From: Hymenobacter sp. BT559
GTDB taxonomy: Bacteria > Bacteroidota > Bacteroidia > Cytophagales > Hymenobacteraceae
Assembly (NCBI RefSeq): GCF_017571525.1
Contig: NZ_JAGETY010000008.1
Coordinates: forward strand, 212,235 to 276,234
DNA length: 64,000 bases
Reading direction: 5' to 3'
The notes under the pieces are model-generated. The model saw only the letters and a program-made list of their open reading frames with translations, was not told where the DNA came from and searched no databases. The first letter of the stretch is position 1. Every line of letters begins with the position of its first letter. Both the position numbers and the translations under genes were made by a program. Positions 1 to 10,200 of this stretch are shown one piece after another.

Positions 1-19
1 GGCGCATCCCCTCGATTAT

Positions 20-928
20 ATGCTGCTTTCCATGACCGGCTTTGGCCAAGCCCACCGCGATACGGACCGCTACACCGCCACAGCCGAGCTGCGCTCGCTC
101 AATTCCAAAACTCTCGACCTAACGCTGCGCCTGCCCCGCTTTCTGCAAGCTCACGAAGTTGAAATCCGTCAGCAAATCACCAAGGCCCTGCTACGTGGCA
201 AGGTCAATTTTAACTTCGATTTCAGCCGGCCGGCTGGCACCAGCGCCGCCCCCACCCTCAACCGCGAAGCGCTGCTGGCCGCCTACCACGAGCTGCAAGC
301 CGTGGCTAACTCACTAGGTATCAATGCGGGCGAGGAAACGCTGCTGGCCGCCCTGCGCCTGCCCGGCGTGGTGCCCACCGCTGCCGAGGCGGCCCAGGCC
401 AGCCAGGCCGAGGCCGGCGCCGACGAGCCCACCTGGGCCGAGCTGCAGCCGCTGCTTACTGAGGCGCTGGCCGCCATGCAGCAGTTTCGGCAAGATGAGG
501 GCCAGACCCTACAGCAGGAAATTCTGGGCTACGTCAACACCATTCGGCAGCAGCTGGCGGCCGTGGAGCTGCACGACCCCCAGCGCATTGCCCACGTGCG
601 CCAGCGGCTGGCCGCTCACTTGGCCGAGCTCACTCAGCACGAGCAGTTTAGCGAAACGCGCTTCGAGCAGGAAGTGCTTTACTACATCGAAAAACTCGAC
701 ATTGCGGAGGAAAAGGTACGCTTAGCCGCTCACCTCGATTATTTTGAGCTGGCCACCCGCCAGCCCGACGAGGCCGTGGGCAAAAAGCTGGGCTTTCTGG
801 CCCAGGAAATCGGCCGCGAAATCAATACGATAGGGTCGAAAGCCAATGACGCTACCGTACAGCACCTAGTAGTAGGGATGAAAGAGGAGCTAGAAAAAAT
901 CAAAGAACAACTAAATAATATCCTTTAG
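20..928 (+). CDS. yicC: YicC family endoribonuclease-like protein
   Basis: A 302-residue YicC family protein; the family is conserved in bacteria and E. coli YicC has been linked to RNA turnover. The N-terminus has the family signature SMTGFGQA (residues 4-11). The C-terminal DUF1808-type half has LDIAEEKVRL, FLAQEIGREINTIGSKAND and a closing helix KEELEKIKEQLNN. The length is close to the usual 290 residues. The ATG at 20 leaves three residues before SMTGFG, as in homologues. The Ala/Glu-rich stretch at about residues 115-140 is longer than usual. The gene lies at the window edge, so its upstream context is unseen. Role in RNA decay is family knowledge, not visible here. Confidence 0.93.
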   Translation: MLLSMTGFGQAHRDTDRYTATAELRSLNSKTLDLTLRLPRFLQAHEVEIRQQITKALLRGKVNFNFDFSRPAGTSAAPTLNREALLAAYHELQAVANSLGINAGEETLLAALRLPGVVPTAAEAAQASQAEAGADEPTWAELQPLLTEALAAMQQFRQDEGQTLQQEILGYVNTIRQQLAAVELHDPQRIAHVRQRLAAHLAELTQHEQFSETRFEQEVLYYIEKLDIAEEKVRLAAHLDYFELATRQPDEAVGKKLGFLAQEIGREINTIGSKANDATVQHLVVGMKEELEKIKEQLNNIL

Positions 929-1250
929 CGCAATCCGAGATTAGCACTAGCCCCGTAAATAAAACGCAAAAAGTCCTGTACCATTCTTGGGCATATTTGT
1001 ATTTTTCGCCGAAAGAAAAAATATTTTTTACCTATATTCTAGCTATAAGTGCTAAACATGGCTTTAAGATATGGGTAATAAATAACTAAAGGTTAGGCGA
1101 TTAAAACAATTGCTAAGGTTGAATTACTGCAGGATACCTTGCTAAAATCTCTTAAAACGTTTTCGGAACATTGTTTGCATTTTGTATGTAACTTAGTTCC
1201 CGAAACAAGACAATTACTTCTTACAGGTCGATAACAATTAGCATTTTCTC
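929..1250. other. AT-rich intergenic region after yicC
   Basis: This 322-base gap is far more AT-rich than its surroundings, with A/T runs around 1015-1035. It holds no convincing ORF or RNA. It must contain the promoter of the secreted-protein gene at 1251, but I see only weak matches to TAnnTTTG (TAACTTAG at 1189-1196). Confidence 0.5.
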
Positions 1251-1793
1251 ATGAAGACACTCGTACTCTTCCTGCTAACCAGCTGCGCTAGCGTGCTGAT
1301 GGCCGCCCGCCCCGCCGCCGAGATTGAGCTGATAAAAAAGCGTGTGCTCAGCGAGCGCGTGGAGGTGCTCATTCCCAAGGGGTTTGAGGTAATGACCGAG
1401 CAGCAGATGGATTTTGCGTATGCCCACGCCAGCAGCCGCCCCAGCGTAGTATTCACGAACAATAACCTCGTGTCGCTGGCCTTTAATTACTCGGACAACG
1501 ACGCCGACCAGGATATGGTAACGGTGTACGAAACCACCTTCGCTAAAGCTTACCACAAGCAATACAGCAAAACCACCTGGTTTGGCGAAGGCGTGAAGGA
1601 AGTAGGTACCCGCAAAGTGGGCTACCTCGAATTTATGAAGCCTGAGATGGGCCACGAGGTATACACGCTTGTGTTCTTCACCGATGTGCAGGGAAAGCTG
1701 CTCATTTGCACCTTCAACTGCGCCGACCGCCAGAAGCCGGAGTGGGAGCCCCTGGCCAAGAAAATCCTGAATTCCCTGAAAGCCAACGGCTAA
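1251..1793 (+). CDS. secreted protein of unknown function
   Basis: A 180-residue protein that I cannot assign to a family. Residues 1-18 form a signal peptide (MKT, then a hydrophobic core). Cys12 in LTSC could be a lipobox, but the hydrophobic stretch continues past it, so ordinary signal peptidase cleavage near residue 19 is as likely. The remainder alternates charged and beta-prone segments (VEVLIPKGFEVM, VVFTNNNLVSLAFNYS, VYTLVFFTDVQGKLLICTFNC) and ends in an amphipathic helix; two cysteines sit near residues 153-158. It probably acts outside the cytoplasm. It converges on the VanZ-M28 gene and shares a strong hairpin with it. Confidence 0.75.
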   Translation: MKTLVLFLLTSCASVLMAARPAAEIELIKKRVLSERVEVLIPKGFEVMTEQQMDFAYAHASSRPSVVFTNNNLVSLAFNYSDNDADQDMVTVYETTFAKAYHKQYSKTTWFGEGVKEVGTRKVGYLEFMKPEMGHEVYTLVFFTDVQGKLLICTFNCADRQKPEWEPLAKKILNSLKANG

Positions 1794-1870
1794 GAAGGGT
1801 ATTCCGCTCGTAAATCAGTTACAATATCAGGTGTTTTATTTAGTAGACGATAAATAACTATAAGCTGTCC

Positions 1871-1934
1871 AAACGGCAGTAAACACGGAGAGCCCCGGCT
1901 ACTAAGCCGGGGCTCTCCGTGTTTACTGCCGTTT
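1871..1934. terminator. long perfect hairpin between convergent genes
   Basis: Two perfectly complementary 30-base arms (1871-1900 and 1905-1934) surround a 4-base loop, acta. The hairpin sits between the convergent genes ending at 1793 (+) and 1943 (-). It probably works as a bidirectional terminator, but the stem is much longer than usual and no T-run follows. Confidence 0.75.
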
Positions 1935-1942
1935 GCGGAGGG

Positions 1943-3658
1943 CTAGCGGGCGCCCAGGCCATCCAGAAAATCGCGGGCCAGTCCGAAGGCGCCGGCAAAG
2001 CCGGCCAGCGAAAGTGCGGCCGGACGGTCGTTTACGTCGTGATAAGCCTGGCTGCCGCCGCGCGTGTACAGGAAGAAAGCGGGCACGCCAGCTTCAGAAA
2101 AAGGAAAGTGGTCGGAATTGGCGGCGCGGCCGCGGGCGGTGAGGCGCGGCAGGTAGTGATGGGCGTCGTTGAGAGCCGTGAGGCGGGTGAAAGCGTGTTC
2201 GTAGACCCGGCCATTGACGACGGTGGCGCCTTCCTCACCGGTGCCCAGCAGGTCGAGATTAAGCAAAAATTTGATGCTGGCCAACGGCACGAGTGGGTGC
2301 CGCACAAAGTAGCTGGAGCCCACCAGTCCCGCCTCCTCGGCCCCAAAAAGCAGAAACACAACCGAGCAGGCGGGCCGGTTTTCGGGGCGGGCATAGTGGG
2401 CAGCCAGCTCCAGTAGCAGGGCCACACCGCTGGCATTGTCGTTGGCGCCGGGAAAGTAGGTGGTGCGGCCCATCATGCCCAGATGGTCGTAGTGGGCCGA
2501 CACCACCAGGAAGCTGTCGGGTTGAGCAGTCCCCTTTATCATAGCGGCCAGGTTTTGGGTTTGGTAGCTGCGCCGGAGCCGGGCGTCGAGCTGAATCGTA
2601 GCCGTGGTAGCGGATGGGAGCTGGGCCCAACGGCTCGCCAGGACTTCCAGCCGCACCTGGGCAGCTTTCGCGCTGGCGAGTGAGGCCGTGAGCTTGGGCA
2701 TCAGCACCAGCCGGGGGCCGCTTTCGGCGAGAAGCTGCTGCAGGGCCAGCGGCAGCGTGGGTAGCCGGGCCTCATCGCGTGCGCGCAGCACCCAGGCACT
2801 GGGCAGGTAGCCGGTAACCCAGGGAGTGACCTTAGCGCCGGGAATAACGCCGCGCAAACCGGCTAGGTAGCGGCGCACGATGGTCGTATCACTGAAAACC
2901 AGCGTATCGAGCGGCTCTAACCGATAGTGCTGCGCGCGTGGCTGTGCCGCCGATGCCGGGGCCGCAATAAAATCGCGCCCGGGTAGCAGGCGCTCTCCGG
3001 CTACGGTCAAGGCCATCTTTCCCGGAAAGGTATTTACGTCCAGCGTAAACGGCTGGGTGTAGTCGGGGGCCAGAGGGGCTAGGCCCAATTGCTGGAGGCG
3101 GCCACGCAGGTAGGCGGCTGCCTGGTGCTCGCCTTGCTGCACGTAGCCCCGGCCGTGCATTTTCTCGGAGGCGAGCTCCACGATGGTGCGCCGCGCGCGG
3201 GCCAGGTCGGGGCCGGTAGATGCTGCTTGGGCCGACGCGTGGCCGGGCAGCAGTAGCAGCAGGGCTAGCCCTGCGCTGGTGCCCAGCCCGCGCCGGCGCC
3301 CGGCCAGGCTAGCCCCGGCCAGCACCAGGGCCGCCCCAATAGTGTCGCTTAGCAGGTCGGTCCACTCGGCGTGGCGGCCGAGCTGCATGGCGTATTGCAG
3401 CACTTCGATGAGGGCGCCGAAGGCAATGCTGCCTAGCAAAACCATGCTGGCCGGGTGGCGTCGGTGCGGCCGCGCCCACAGCCAGGCCAGCCCTGCCAGC
3501 ACCGCAAACACGCCCGCATGAGCCGCTGTGTCGAAGGACAATAGCTGCCACTCGGGGGTGCGCGGCATATCCTTGGCTGGCGTGAGCGTAAGCCCCAGCA
3601 TGACCGCCATCCACAGCAAGGTAAGCGGGCCGGCCAGGCGTAGGACGATGGCTTTCAT
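1943..3658 (-). CDS. VanZ-like membrane domain fused to M28 metallopeptidase
   Basis: A 571-residue fusion. Residues 1-120 are a VanZ-like domain with several membrane spans and the motif E85..Q88..D101..D105. Residues 121-144 look like a retained signal peptide (RRR, a Leu-rich core, ASA). The rest is an M28 zinc peptidase: H389, D407 (GANDNASG), E441/E442 (GAEEAG), D469 and H540 are the expected ligands and catalytic residues. I chose the ATG at 3658 because MKAIVLRL begins the membrane domain and the upstream frame runs through an inverted repeat. No ATG, GTG or TTG lies in frame at the junction (about 3258-3300), so it is one polypeptide. It probably anchors an aminopeptidase-like domain outside the inner membrane. 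It is next to gcvH and sprA, where other Bacteroidetes carry a stand-alone vanZ (from memory). Confidence 0.88.
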   Translation of the reverse strand: MKAIVLRLAGPLTLLWMAVMLGLTLTPAKDMPRTPEWQLLSFDTAAHAGVFAVLAGLAWLWARPHRRHPASMVLLGSIAFGALIEVLQYAMQLGRHAEWTDLLSDTIGAALVLAGASLAGRRRGLGTSAGLALLLLLPGHASAQAASTGPDLARARRTIVELASEKMHGRGYVQQGEHQAAAYLRGRLQQLGLAPLAPDYTQPFTLDVNTFPGKMALTVAGERLLPGRDFIAAPASAAQPRAQHYRLEPLDTLVFSDTTIVRRYLAGLRGVIPGAKVTPWVTGYLPSAWVLRARDEARLPTLPLALQQLLAESGPRLVLMPKLTASLASAKAAQVRLEVLASRWAQLPSATTATIQLDARLRRSYQTQNLAAMIKGTAQPDSFLVVSAHYDHLGMMGRTTYFPGANDNASGVALLLELAAHYARPENRPACSVVFLLFGAEEAGLVGSSYFVRHPLVPLASIKFLLNLDLLGTGEEGATVVNGRVYEHAFTRLTALNDAHHYLPRLTARGRAANSDHFPFSEAGVPAFFLYTRGGSQAYHDVNDRPAALSLAGFAGAFGLARDFLDGLGAR

Positions 3659-3676
3659 ACGAAAAGGAAGAAAAAA

Positions 3677-3709
3677 AACGTCATGCTGCGCAGGGCGAAG
3701 CATGACGTT
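3677..3709. repeat. short intergenic inverted repeat (AACGTCATGCT type)
   Basis: Perfect 11-base arms (3677-3687 and 3699-3709) flank an 11-base spacer. The outer bases AACGTCAT and the inner CGAAGCAT are shared with the larger inverted repeat at 58248-58349, so this looks like a short member of the same family. It lies just upstream of the VanZ-M28 start. Confidence 0.7.
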
Positions 3710-3753
3710 CTGTACAGGAGAATGCGAGTAAGTACTAAGAGCCGCGCTAGGGG

Positions 3754-4134
3754 CTAGGCGCCCACCAACTCGCCGTAGGCCTCGGCCGAGAGCAAGCCAG
3801 CTACTTCGCCCTGGTTGGCTACTTTCATTTTAATAATCCAGCCGTCGCCGTAGGGGTCCGAGTTTACCGTTTCAGGGGCGTCGGCCAGCTTGGGGTTTAC
3901 TTCGAGCACGGTGCCGCTGATGGGGCTGAACAGGTCGGAAACCGTTTTTACGGCTTCTACGGTGCCAAATACGTCGTGCTGGGCAATGTCCTTATCTACA
4001 GTATCGATGTCCACATACACGATATCGCCGAGCTCGCGCTGCGCGTGGTCGGTGATGCCGATGGTGGCCGTGTCACCATCGAGGCTAATCCACTCGTGGT
4101 CTTTGGTGTAGTGCAGCGTGGCAGGGATATTCAT
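3754..4134 (-). CDS. gcvH: glycine cleavage system H protein
   Basis: A 126-residue lipoyl carrier protein. It shuttles the methylamine group between the P, T and L proteins of the glycine cleavage complex in the cytoplasm. The lipoylation site is K63 in VEAVKTVSD, preceded by GITDHAQRELGDIVYVD, the family's best-conserved stretch. The length is typical. The gene lies 80 bases downstream of sprA on the same strand and has its own promoter (TACTTTTG at 4169-4176), so it need not depend on sprA transcription. The P and T protein genes are not in this window. Confidence 0.97.
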   Translation of the reverse strand: MNIPATLHYTKDHEWISLDGDTATIGITDHAQRELGDIVYVDIDTVDKDIAQHDVFGTVEAVKTVSDLFSPISGTVLEVNPKLADAPETVNSDPYGDGWIIKMKVANQGEVAGLLSAEAYGELVGA

Positions 4135-4168
4135 GGAGTAGGGGAGAAGAAGGAAAACTGACTGCCGG

Positions 4169-4176
4169 CAAAAGTA
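4169..4176 (-). promoter_or_regulatory. -7 promoter element for gcvH
   Basis: On the minus strand this reads TACTTTTG, an exact match to the Bacteroidetes -7 consensus TAnnTTTG. It lies 34 bases upstream of the gcvH ATG. No clear -33 TTTG is visible. Confidence 0.65.
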
Positions 4177-4214
4177 CGGCGGAGGCGGCAGAGGCCCCGC
4201 TAGCCCGGCCGGGC

Positions 4215-7200
4215 TTATTGCAGGCTATAGCGCAGCTGAATGCCGCCCTCGGTAGTGGCATTGCGGAAGGCATTGCTCACGCGGGGCTGGGTGATGTTCT
4301 GGGTGAAGTAGAATTGCAGGTTCAGGCGGGCATTCAGCAGGTAGTCGACCGTGGGGCTCAGCTGCATCTGCAGCGAGCCATTGGTAATCTGGCTGGTGGG
4401 CGTGCCGGGGTCGCCGGCCACGGCGGCGCTGCCCGGTATCAGCGGTGTGGTGGCTGTGGCCGGGGTAGTGGGGGTGGCCGGAATGGGGTCTACCGAGCCC
4501 AGAATGCTGCGCTGGATGGTAGCATTGTCGCGGATGCTGAGGTTGAGGCGCACATTAAGGTTATTCTTAAGCACCTTTTGCTCGCCGCCCACCCGGAAGG
4601 GCAGCTTGAAGCCCGTAGCCGCATACCCCACCCCAATCACCAACTCGGTAGTGCGCAGCTCGGTTATCTGGGCGTTGGTGATGTTCAGGGCCACGGCGCG
4701 GGCGGTGTTGTACTGCACGTTGCCGGTCACGTTGTTCACCGTCTGGAAGCGCACGCCTAGCAGCGGGGCCATGCTCTCGATAATGCTTACCTGCCCTATC
4801 ACGTAGTAAGGCACGTACTGCCCCGTGGCATTAACGGCAAACGGCACTTTGACAGAGCTGGCAGGCCCAAACTCGGGCTCGCTCTCGTAGAGCGTGGAGG
4901 TGGTGTAGCCGCCGAGGTTGTATTTTGACGAGTACACGTGGTTGAGCGAGAACGAGCGGAAGACGTTGCGGAAGCCCGGCAGGTCGGCTAGCCCGTTGTA
5001 CTGAATAATCCAGTTGGGCAGCGGAATAACGGAGAAGGGGTTGAACTCCTTGGCCGTGTAGCCATCCGACGACTTGCCGTGGTAAGCGTCGAGGAAGCTC
5101 TGGAGCAGCACATCCTGCGAGTTATAGCTGTAGAGACGAGTAGCCTGGTTGATAGTCGTAGGCACCCCGCCGATGGTGCTTGTCACCTGGCGGTAATCTG
5201 AGGGGTTGGCGGCTTGCAGGCGCTGCTGCACAATAGCGCGGTTGGCCACAAAGCGGTCGAAGGCCTTGCTGGTTTCGCCGTTGGCCCCCAGGTCGCCGAA
5301 GAGCGTCTGCACCGTAATCGTGCTCACGGTGTAGGAGCCGGTGCCCAGCGCCTGGGTATTGGCGAGGCGGCCGTCGCCGAATGGGGTTAGGGTGCCATTA
5401 TTCAGATAGGCCACGCTAGCCGTGTCGATGGCACGGCGGTAATACGCCTCGTTATTGCGCACCTTCTGCCGCACCAGGTCAAGTTGAATGTTAAAGCCCC
5501 GGAAGGGTTCGAGCGTGGTGCGGGCCGTCAGGTTTTCGGTAAGAATGTTAGAGAGCGGCGTGTTCAGGTACTGGCTTTGGTCGGTGTACCAGCCATTCGA
5601 GCTAGCCAGATTATACAGTTCGCCGGTGGTGTACTGCTGCCCAAGAATGAACGGAATGCCCGGTGACAGCCCCCCAAACCGGTTGTCGAGCCCTAGGTAT
5701 TTGGTGGCCGGCAGGTAGCCCGGTAGCAGCGTGCCGCTCGACTGCGAATACGTGAAGTTGAGGCTGCGCGCGGTCATCACGGCCCGCAGCACGGCCTTCA
5801 CGAAGCGCAGCGGGTCCTTGCGGGCCGTATCGGGCGCAGTAGGCTGGGGGCGGGTGGGGGCGGCGTTGGGGTTGTTGGGGTCGGGCTGGGCGGGGCGCGG
5901 CGGGGTAGCCGGCTGGGCGTTGTTGATGATGTTCAGGAAGCGCACTTTGTTGTAGAGCTTCACCAAATCAATCTTGCCGTTGGCGCTGATTTCGCGGTTG
6001 TTCTGGATAGTATTGCCCAGGTTAGCCAATACCGTGGTGGTATCGCCAGCGATGGTAGGGTTAGCCAGTGTGCGGATGCCCAAGGCCGTAGAGGCCGCCT
6101 GCCAGGTGTAGTGCGCCGTGTAGCGCGTGTCGGCCGAAAGCCAGTCGGTAAGCGGAAATTTGTCGAGCGGCAGGCGGTAAGCGAGGGCGATGTTCTGGTT
6201 GAAGTTGGTGGTGCGGCCGCCGCGCTTCAGGTTGCTCCACTGCGTGGCCCGGTTGTCCAGGGCCGTTTGGCTGTCGCCGATGCTTTGGCCCGCGCCTTCG
6301 TCAATCACGCCCCGGTTGGTAGCCGTATAGTCCAGGGTCAGCGCCTTGGTAAATGCCCAGCTCAGGTCGTAAATACGGTTGATGTAGAACGACTTGTAAA
6401 ACACGCCCGCGATGCCCGCCGTGGTAGGCAATTGGCCGGGCTCGGTCACGCGCTGCAAAAAGCGCTCGTTGTAGCGCCGGTCGAGGTCGGTGCGGAACGA
6501 AAAGCGCGAGGGCAACGGCGTGAAGTTGACCTGCTGGAAAATCTTGAGGTAGGGGTTATCCAGCGTCTTCCAGCTAGCTAGGGGGGTGTAGTTGCGCGGA
6601 GTGGTCTGGTAGATGTAAGCCAGCGCGGCGGTGTACGACTGCGTGTAGTCGCGCTGCGTATTAATGTCGGTGTGCAGGCGCTCGGTGATGGCGTAGCTCA
6701 CGGCCAGGTTTTCCACGTCCCAGGGGTGCACTTTCGTCTGGGTCGGGGCGCGCTCCTTGCGCACATTCAGCACCGACACGCTACGGGTAGTAGTGCGGTC
6801 TACCACCAGGTTTTTGTAGGCAGTAGCGTCGGCGCTGTTCTTGAATTTCAGCAGGCTCTGCTCCAGCTTGGTATCGGGGTCTAGCGGGTCATACTGGGGC
6901 GTGATGGTCTGGCGGCCGGCCTGCACCAGCACCGGCACCCGCAGATGCAGCTGCGGGGGCAGCAGCTTGTCGGCGGCCACGGTGGCATTCAGGTCGCCGC
7001 GCAGCACGTCGCTGGTCGAGCGCTGCTGCGCTTTGTCTTGCAAGCCGCCAAAGCCCACCCCGATAAACGAGCCCGTGGCCGTGATGTTAGCCAGGTCGGC
7101 CAGCTTCACGTTCAGGCGGGCGTTGGCGGCCCAGCCGCCCTGGTTGTCGAAATCGAAGACCCGGAACTCGTCGGCCCAGATAGTTACGCTCTTATCGCTG

Positions 7201-10200
7201 GCATCGGTGTCAGCGCCTACGTTGGTGGCGGCCGGGTTCAGCACGCCTATCATGCTGCCCTGCACCTGCGAAAAGTCGGGGTTACCCATGATTACGATGG
7301 TAGCCCCGTTGGTGTAAACCTTCTTGTAGGTGTACGGCGCCGTGTAGCTCACGCCGGGCACGCCGTTGGCCATATCCAGGTTGCGGGCGGCTTTGGCATC
7401 GATGAAGTCCTGCATGGCCACATCCACGTTGTTGACATCGGGCCATACATCGGTCTGTTGCGTAGCCCCGGGCTGGGTCACTTTCAGCGGGAGCGAGTAC
7501 TCGTAGTAGTTCTGGCTGTAGTCGGTGCCGATGCGGATAAAGCCCCGCACGTCGCCATCGCTCAGCTTGGTGGTGCTGTTGGCCTCGGCGTGGAAGTACA
7601 TACGCAGACGCTTGTAGCGCAGCAGGTTGGTAGTCAGATTTTTGTAAGCTGCCTTGCCATAGCCGTCGCGCAGCCGGGTCACGGCCAGGCGCAGGCTCTG
7701 CTCGTTTTGCTGGCGCGACACGGCCGTGGAGCCGTACTCCACATCGCGAGTAATATTTGGCGGCACGATATACGGAATGGCGCCGGTGGGCGTGGCGGCC
7801 GAAGGCCCGTTCTCCTCAATGCTCACCGTGGCAATGCTGAAGGCATCGGCGTCGGTAGCCGTGCCAATGCCCGGCACCTGAATCTTGGGGTCGGCGATGC
7901 GGCTCAGGTACTGGCGCCACTGGTTGGCCACAAACTGCGGCTGCACCATGCGCAGCACCACCGGCTGCCGCCAGCCCGTCATGTACAGGCGCATAAAGCG
8001 GATGTTCTTGAAGCCAAACGGCTGGCCGCCATTACCCTGAATGCGCGAAGGCTGCCGAATAGGTATCCGGAACTGGTACCATGTCACTTGGTCGCCGTTC
8101 ACCGTGTTGGTTACCTTATCGGTGATGTAGCTGCTGCCGCCCACGTTGAGCTGGCCCGGCTGCAGCGGCATCGTGTACTCGTAGTACTGCTCGGTAGTCT
8201 GAATGACGTTGTCGCGGTTCAAATCCTCCTTGTCGGGGTAAGCCGAGGAGCTGAGCTGCGAGTTCTCGGGCGAGTTGCCCTCGTAGTTGTCGTAGTTCTT
8301 GTAGCGGCCCAGTATCTGCACATTGGCCGCGTCGTAGCTAGGGTCGAGGTGGTGGCGGAAGTCATCGTTCGACGGGTCGGCCAGCGCACCGTAGCCCGGA
8401 ATACGGTTGAAAAACACCTGCTCGTCGGGGTCGGCTAGGCCGTCGAGGCCGATGTCCTGGCTGGCCCGGGCGCCGGGCGTCGCATTAAAGGCATCCAGCA
8501 AAAACTGCTGATTGGTAACGACGCCAAAGGGAGTAGGCGACGTTGTGCCCGGCGGGCCGCCCGGCACGGGCAGGCCGTTCTCAAACTCGTGCTGGCCCTG
8601 GTCGCGTAGCACGTCTTCGCTGATGTTGCCCAGGTTCAGTACCAGGTTGCCGCCGGTGGTGGTGGCCTGGTCGTTGCCATCCTGGTCTGTAATATTCACC
8701 CGCGAAGCCGCCGCATTGGGGTTCGTGACTTTCAGAAACGGGTCCATCAGCCAGAACTCCAAATACTCCACGTTCGAGTTATCGAAGTCAGTATCAAACG
8801 TGATGCCCCGCGAGATACCGCCAAAATTGCCGTCTGGCAAGCCCTGCCCTGTCGAAAATAATTTCCCTCCCGGCTGAATATTAGGCGTGTAGTTGTATGG
8901 CCCGCGCTCATTCGGGAAGTAAGCCATGTCAAAGGTGTACTCGAAGCCGTTGCCCGTCGCGCCGAGGTCGCGGTTCGGGAACACTTCGTTACGCGGCACC
9001 CCCCGCACGTAGTGGTTGGCTAGGGTGCTGGCGGCAATGCCCGCCGGTACATTGGGACCATTGGTGTAGTAGCTCTGGTCGATGGTGTACCAGGCCAGCT
9101 TGGCGCGGCGGTAGCCATTGACCAGCCCATCGGTGAGGCTGCCTGCGAAGGGCGATGGCGTGGCCGCCAGGCGCCAGGCCGGCACGGCGGCTAGCCCCCC
9201 CAGCGTGTAGGGCGTGCGGGCATTCTCAAAGTCGTCGAGGTAGCTCACGCCGTTTTCGCCGCGCCCCAGCTGCGACTGCCCCGCGATGAGCTTGGCCACC
9301 TCGCCGGTGAAGGCCACCGTCGAGGTTTCCTTGGTCGACACGAAGGGCAGGGCGTCCACGAGCTTGGTGAGCACGCGGCTGTCCTTACGCAGGCTCAGGT
9401 CGGCCCCCAGGATGGTATTGTTGGCCGGCTCATCGCCAATATTTACGCGGTTGATGCCCGGCGCCTGGTTTTCCAGGATGTGCATGGCCGTGGCCCCTAG
9501 CAGCACGTCTTTGCTGAGCGCGTAGTCGAGGCGGGTGCCCAGCAGCTTGCGCGGCTGCACCTGCACCAGGGCGTTTTTCTCAAACTGCACCCGCAACTCA
9601 TTGGCCGAGTTGAGGTAGGCCGGATTGAGAATCTTAACCTTGGCCTGGTCATAAAAAACCTGGTAGTCAACCCCCTCGGTAAGCAGCGTGCTACCCGCGT
9701 ACACCTTCACCGAGCCCTGCGCCACCCCGATGCCGGGCAGGTTTATCTCGTCGGTGCTCACGCCCTGGTAGCGCCCGCGCAGGAAAAACTTATCCTTGGT
9801 TTGCTGCTGCTGGGCGTCGCTCTGGGTCTGGTTGTAGAGCGCCTGGTACACGTACTGCTGGGCGCGCCGCCGCTCAGCCGCCGCGATGGTTGGGTCGGCA
9901 TTCAGCGTATCAAACTGCGTCCGCAGGTACGAGCCAAACGGCTGCACATTGGGGAAAATAATTTTGCCCAGCTCGGGGTCAATGGTAATGCCGGGGAAAT
10001 AGTCGAAGTTGCCGTCGGCGTTGCGGTCGTTGTTGGCATTCACCCGGTCCAGCCCCAGCACTTGAATAAGTGGAACATTCTGAATCCGGACGCCTTCCTT
10101 TAGCGAAATCAGGTCGACGCCCGTGATGTCGTCCTTGTAGATAATCTGGAGCTGGAAATTGTCGCGGTTTACCTGCGAGGTGTTCAGGGGATAGATGTTT

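Noticed and set aside
6945..8438. 497-residue open frame antisense to sprA
   Set aside because: It lies wholly within sprA, has the His/Val/Gly-rich composition of antisense shadows and no family signature.
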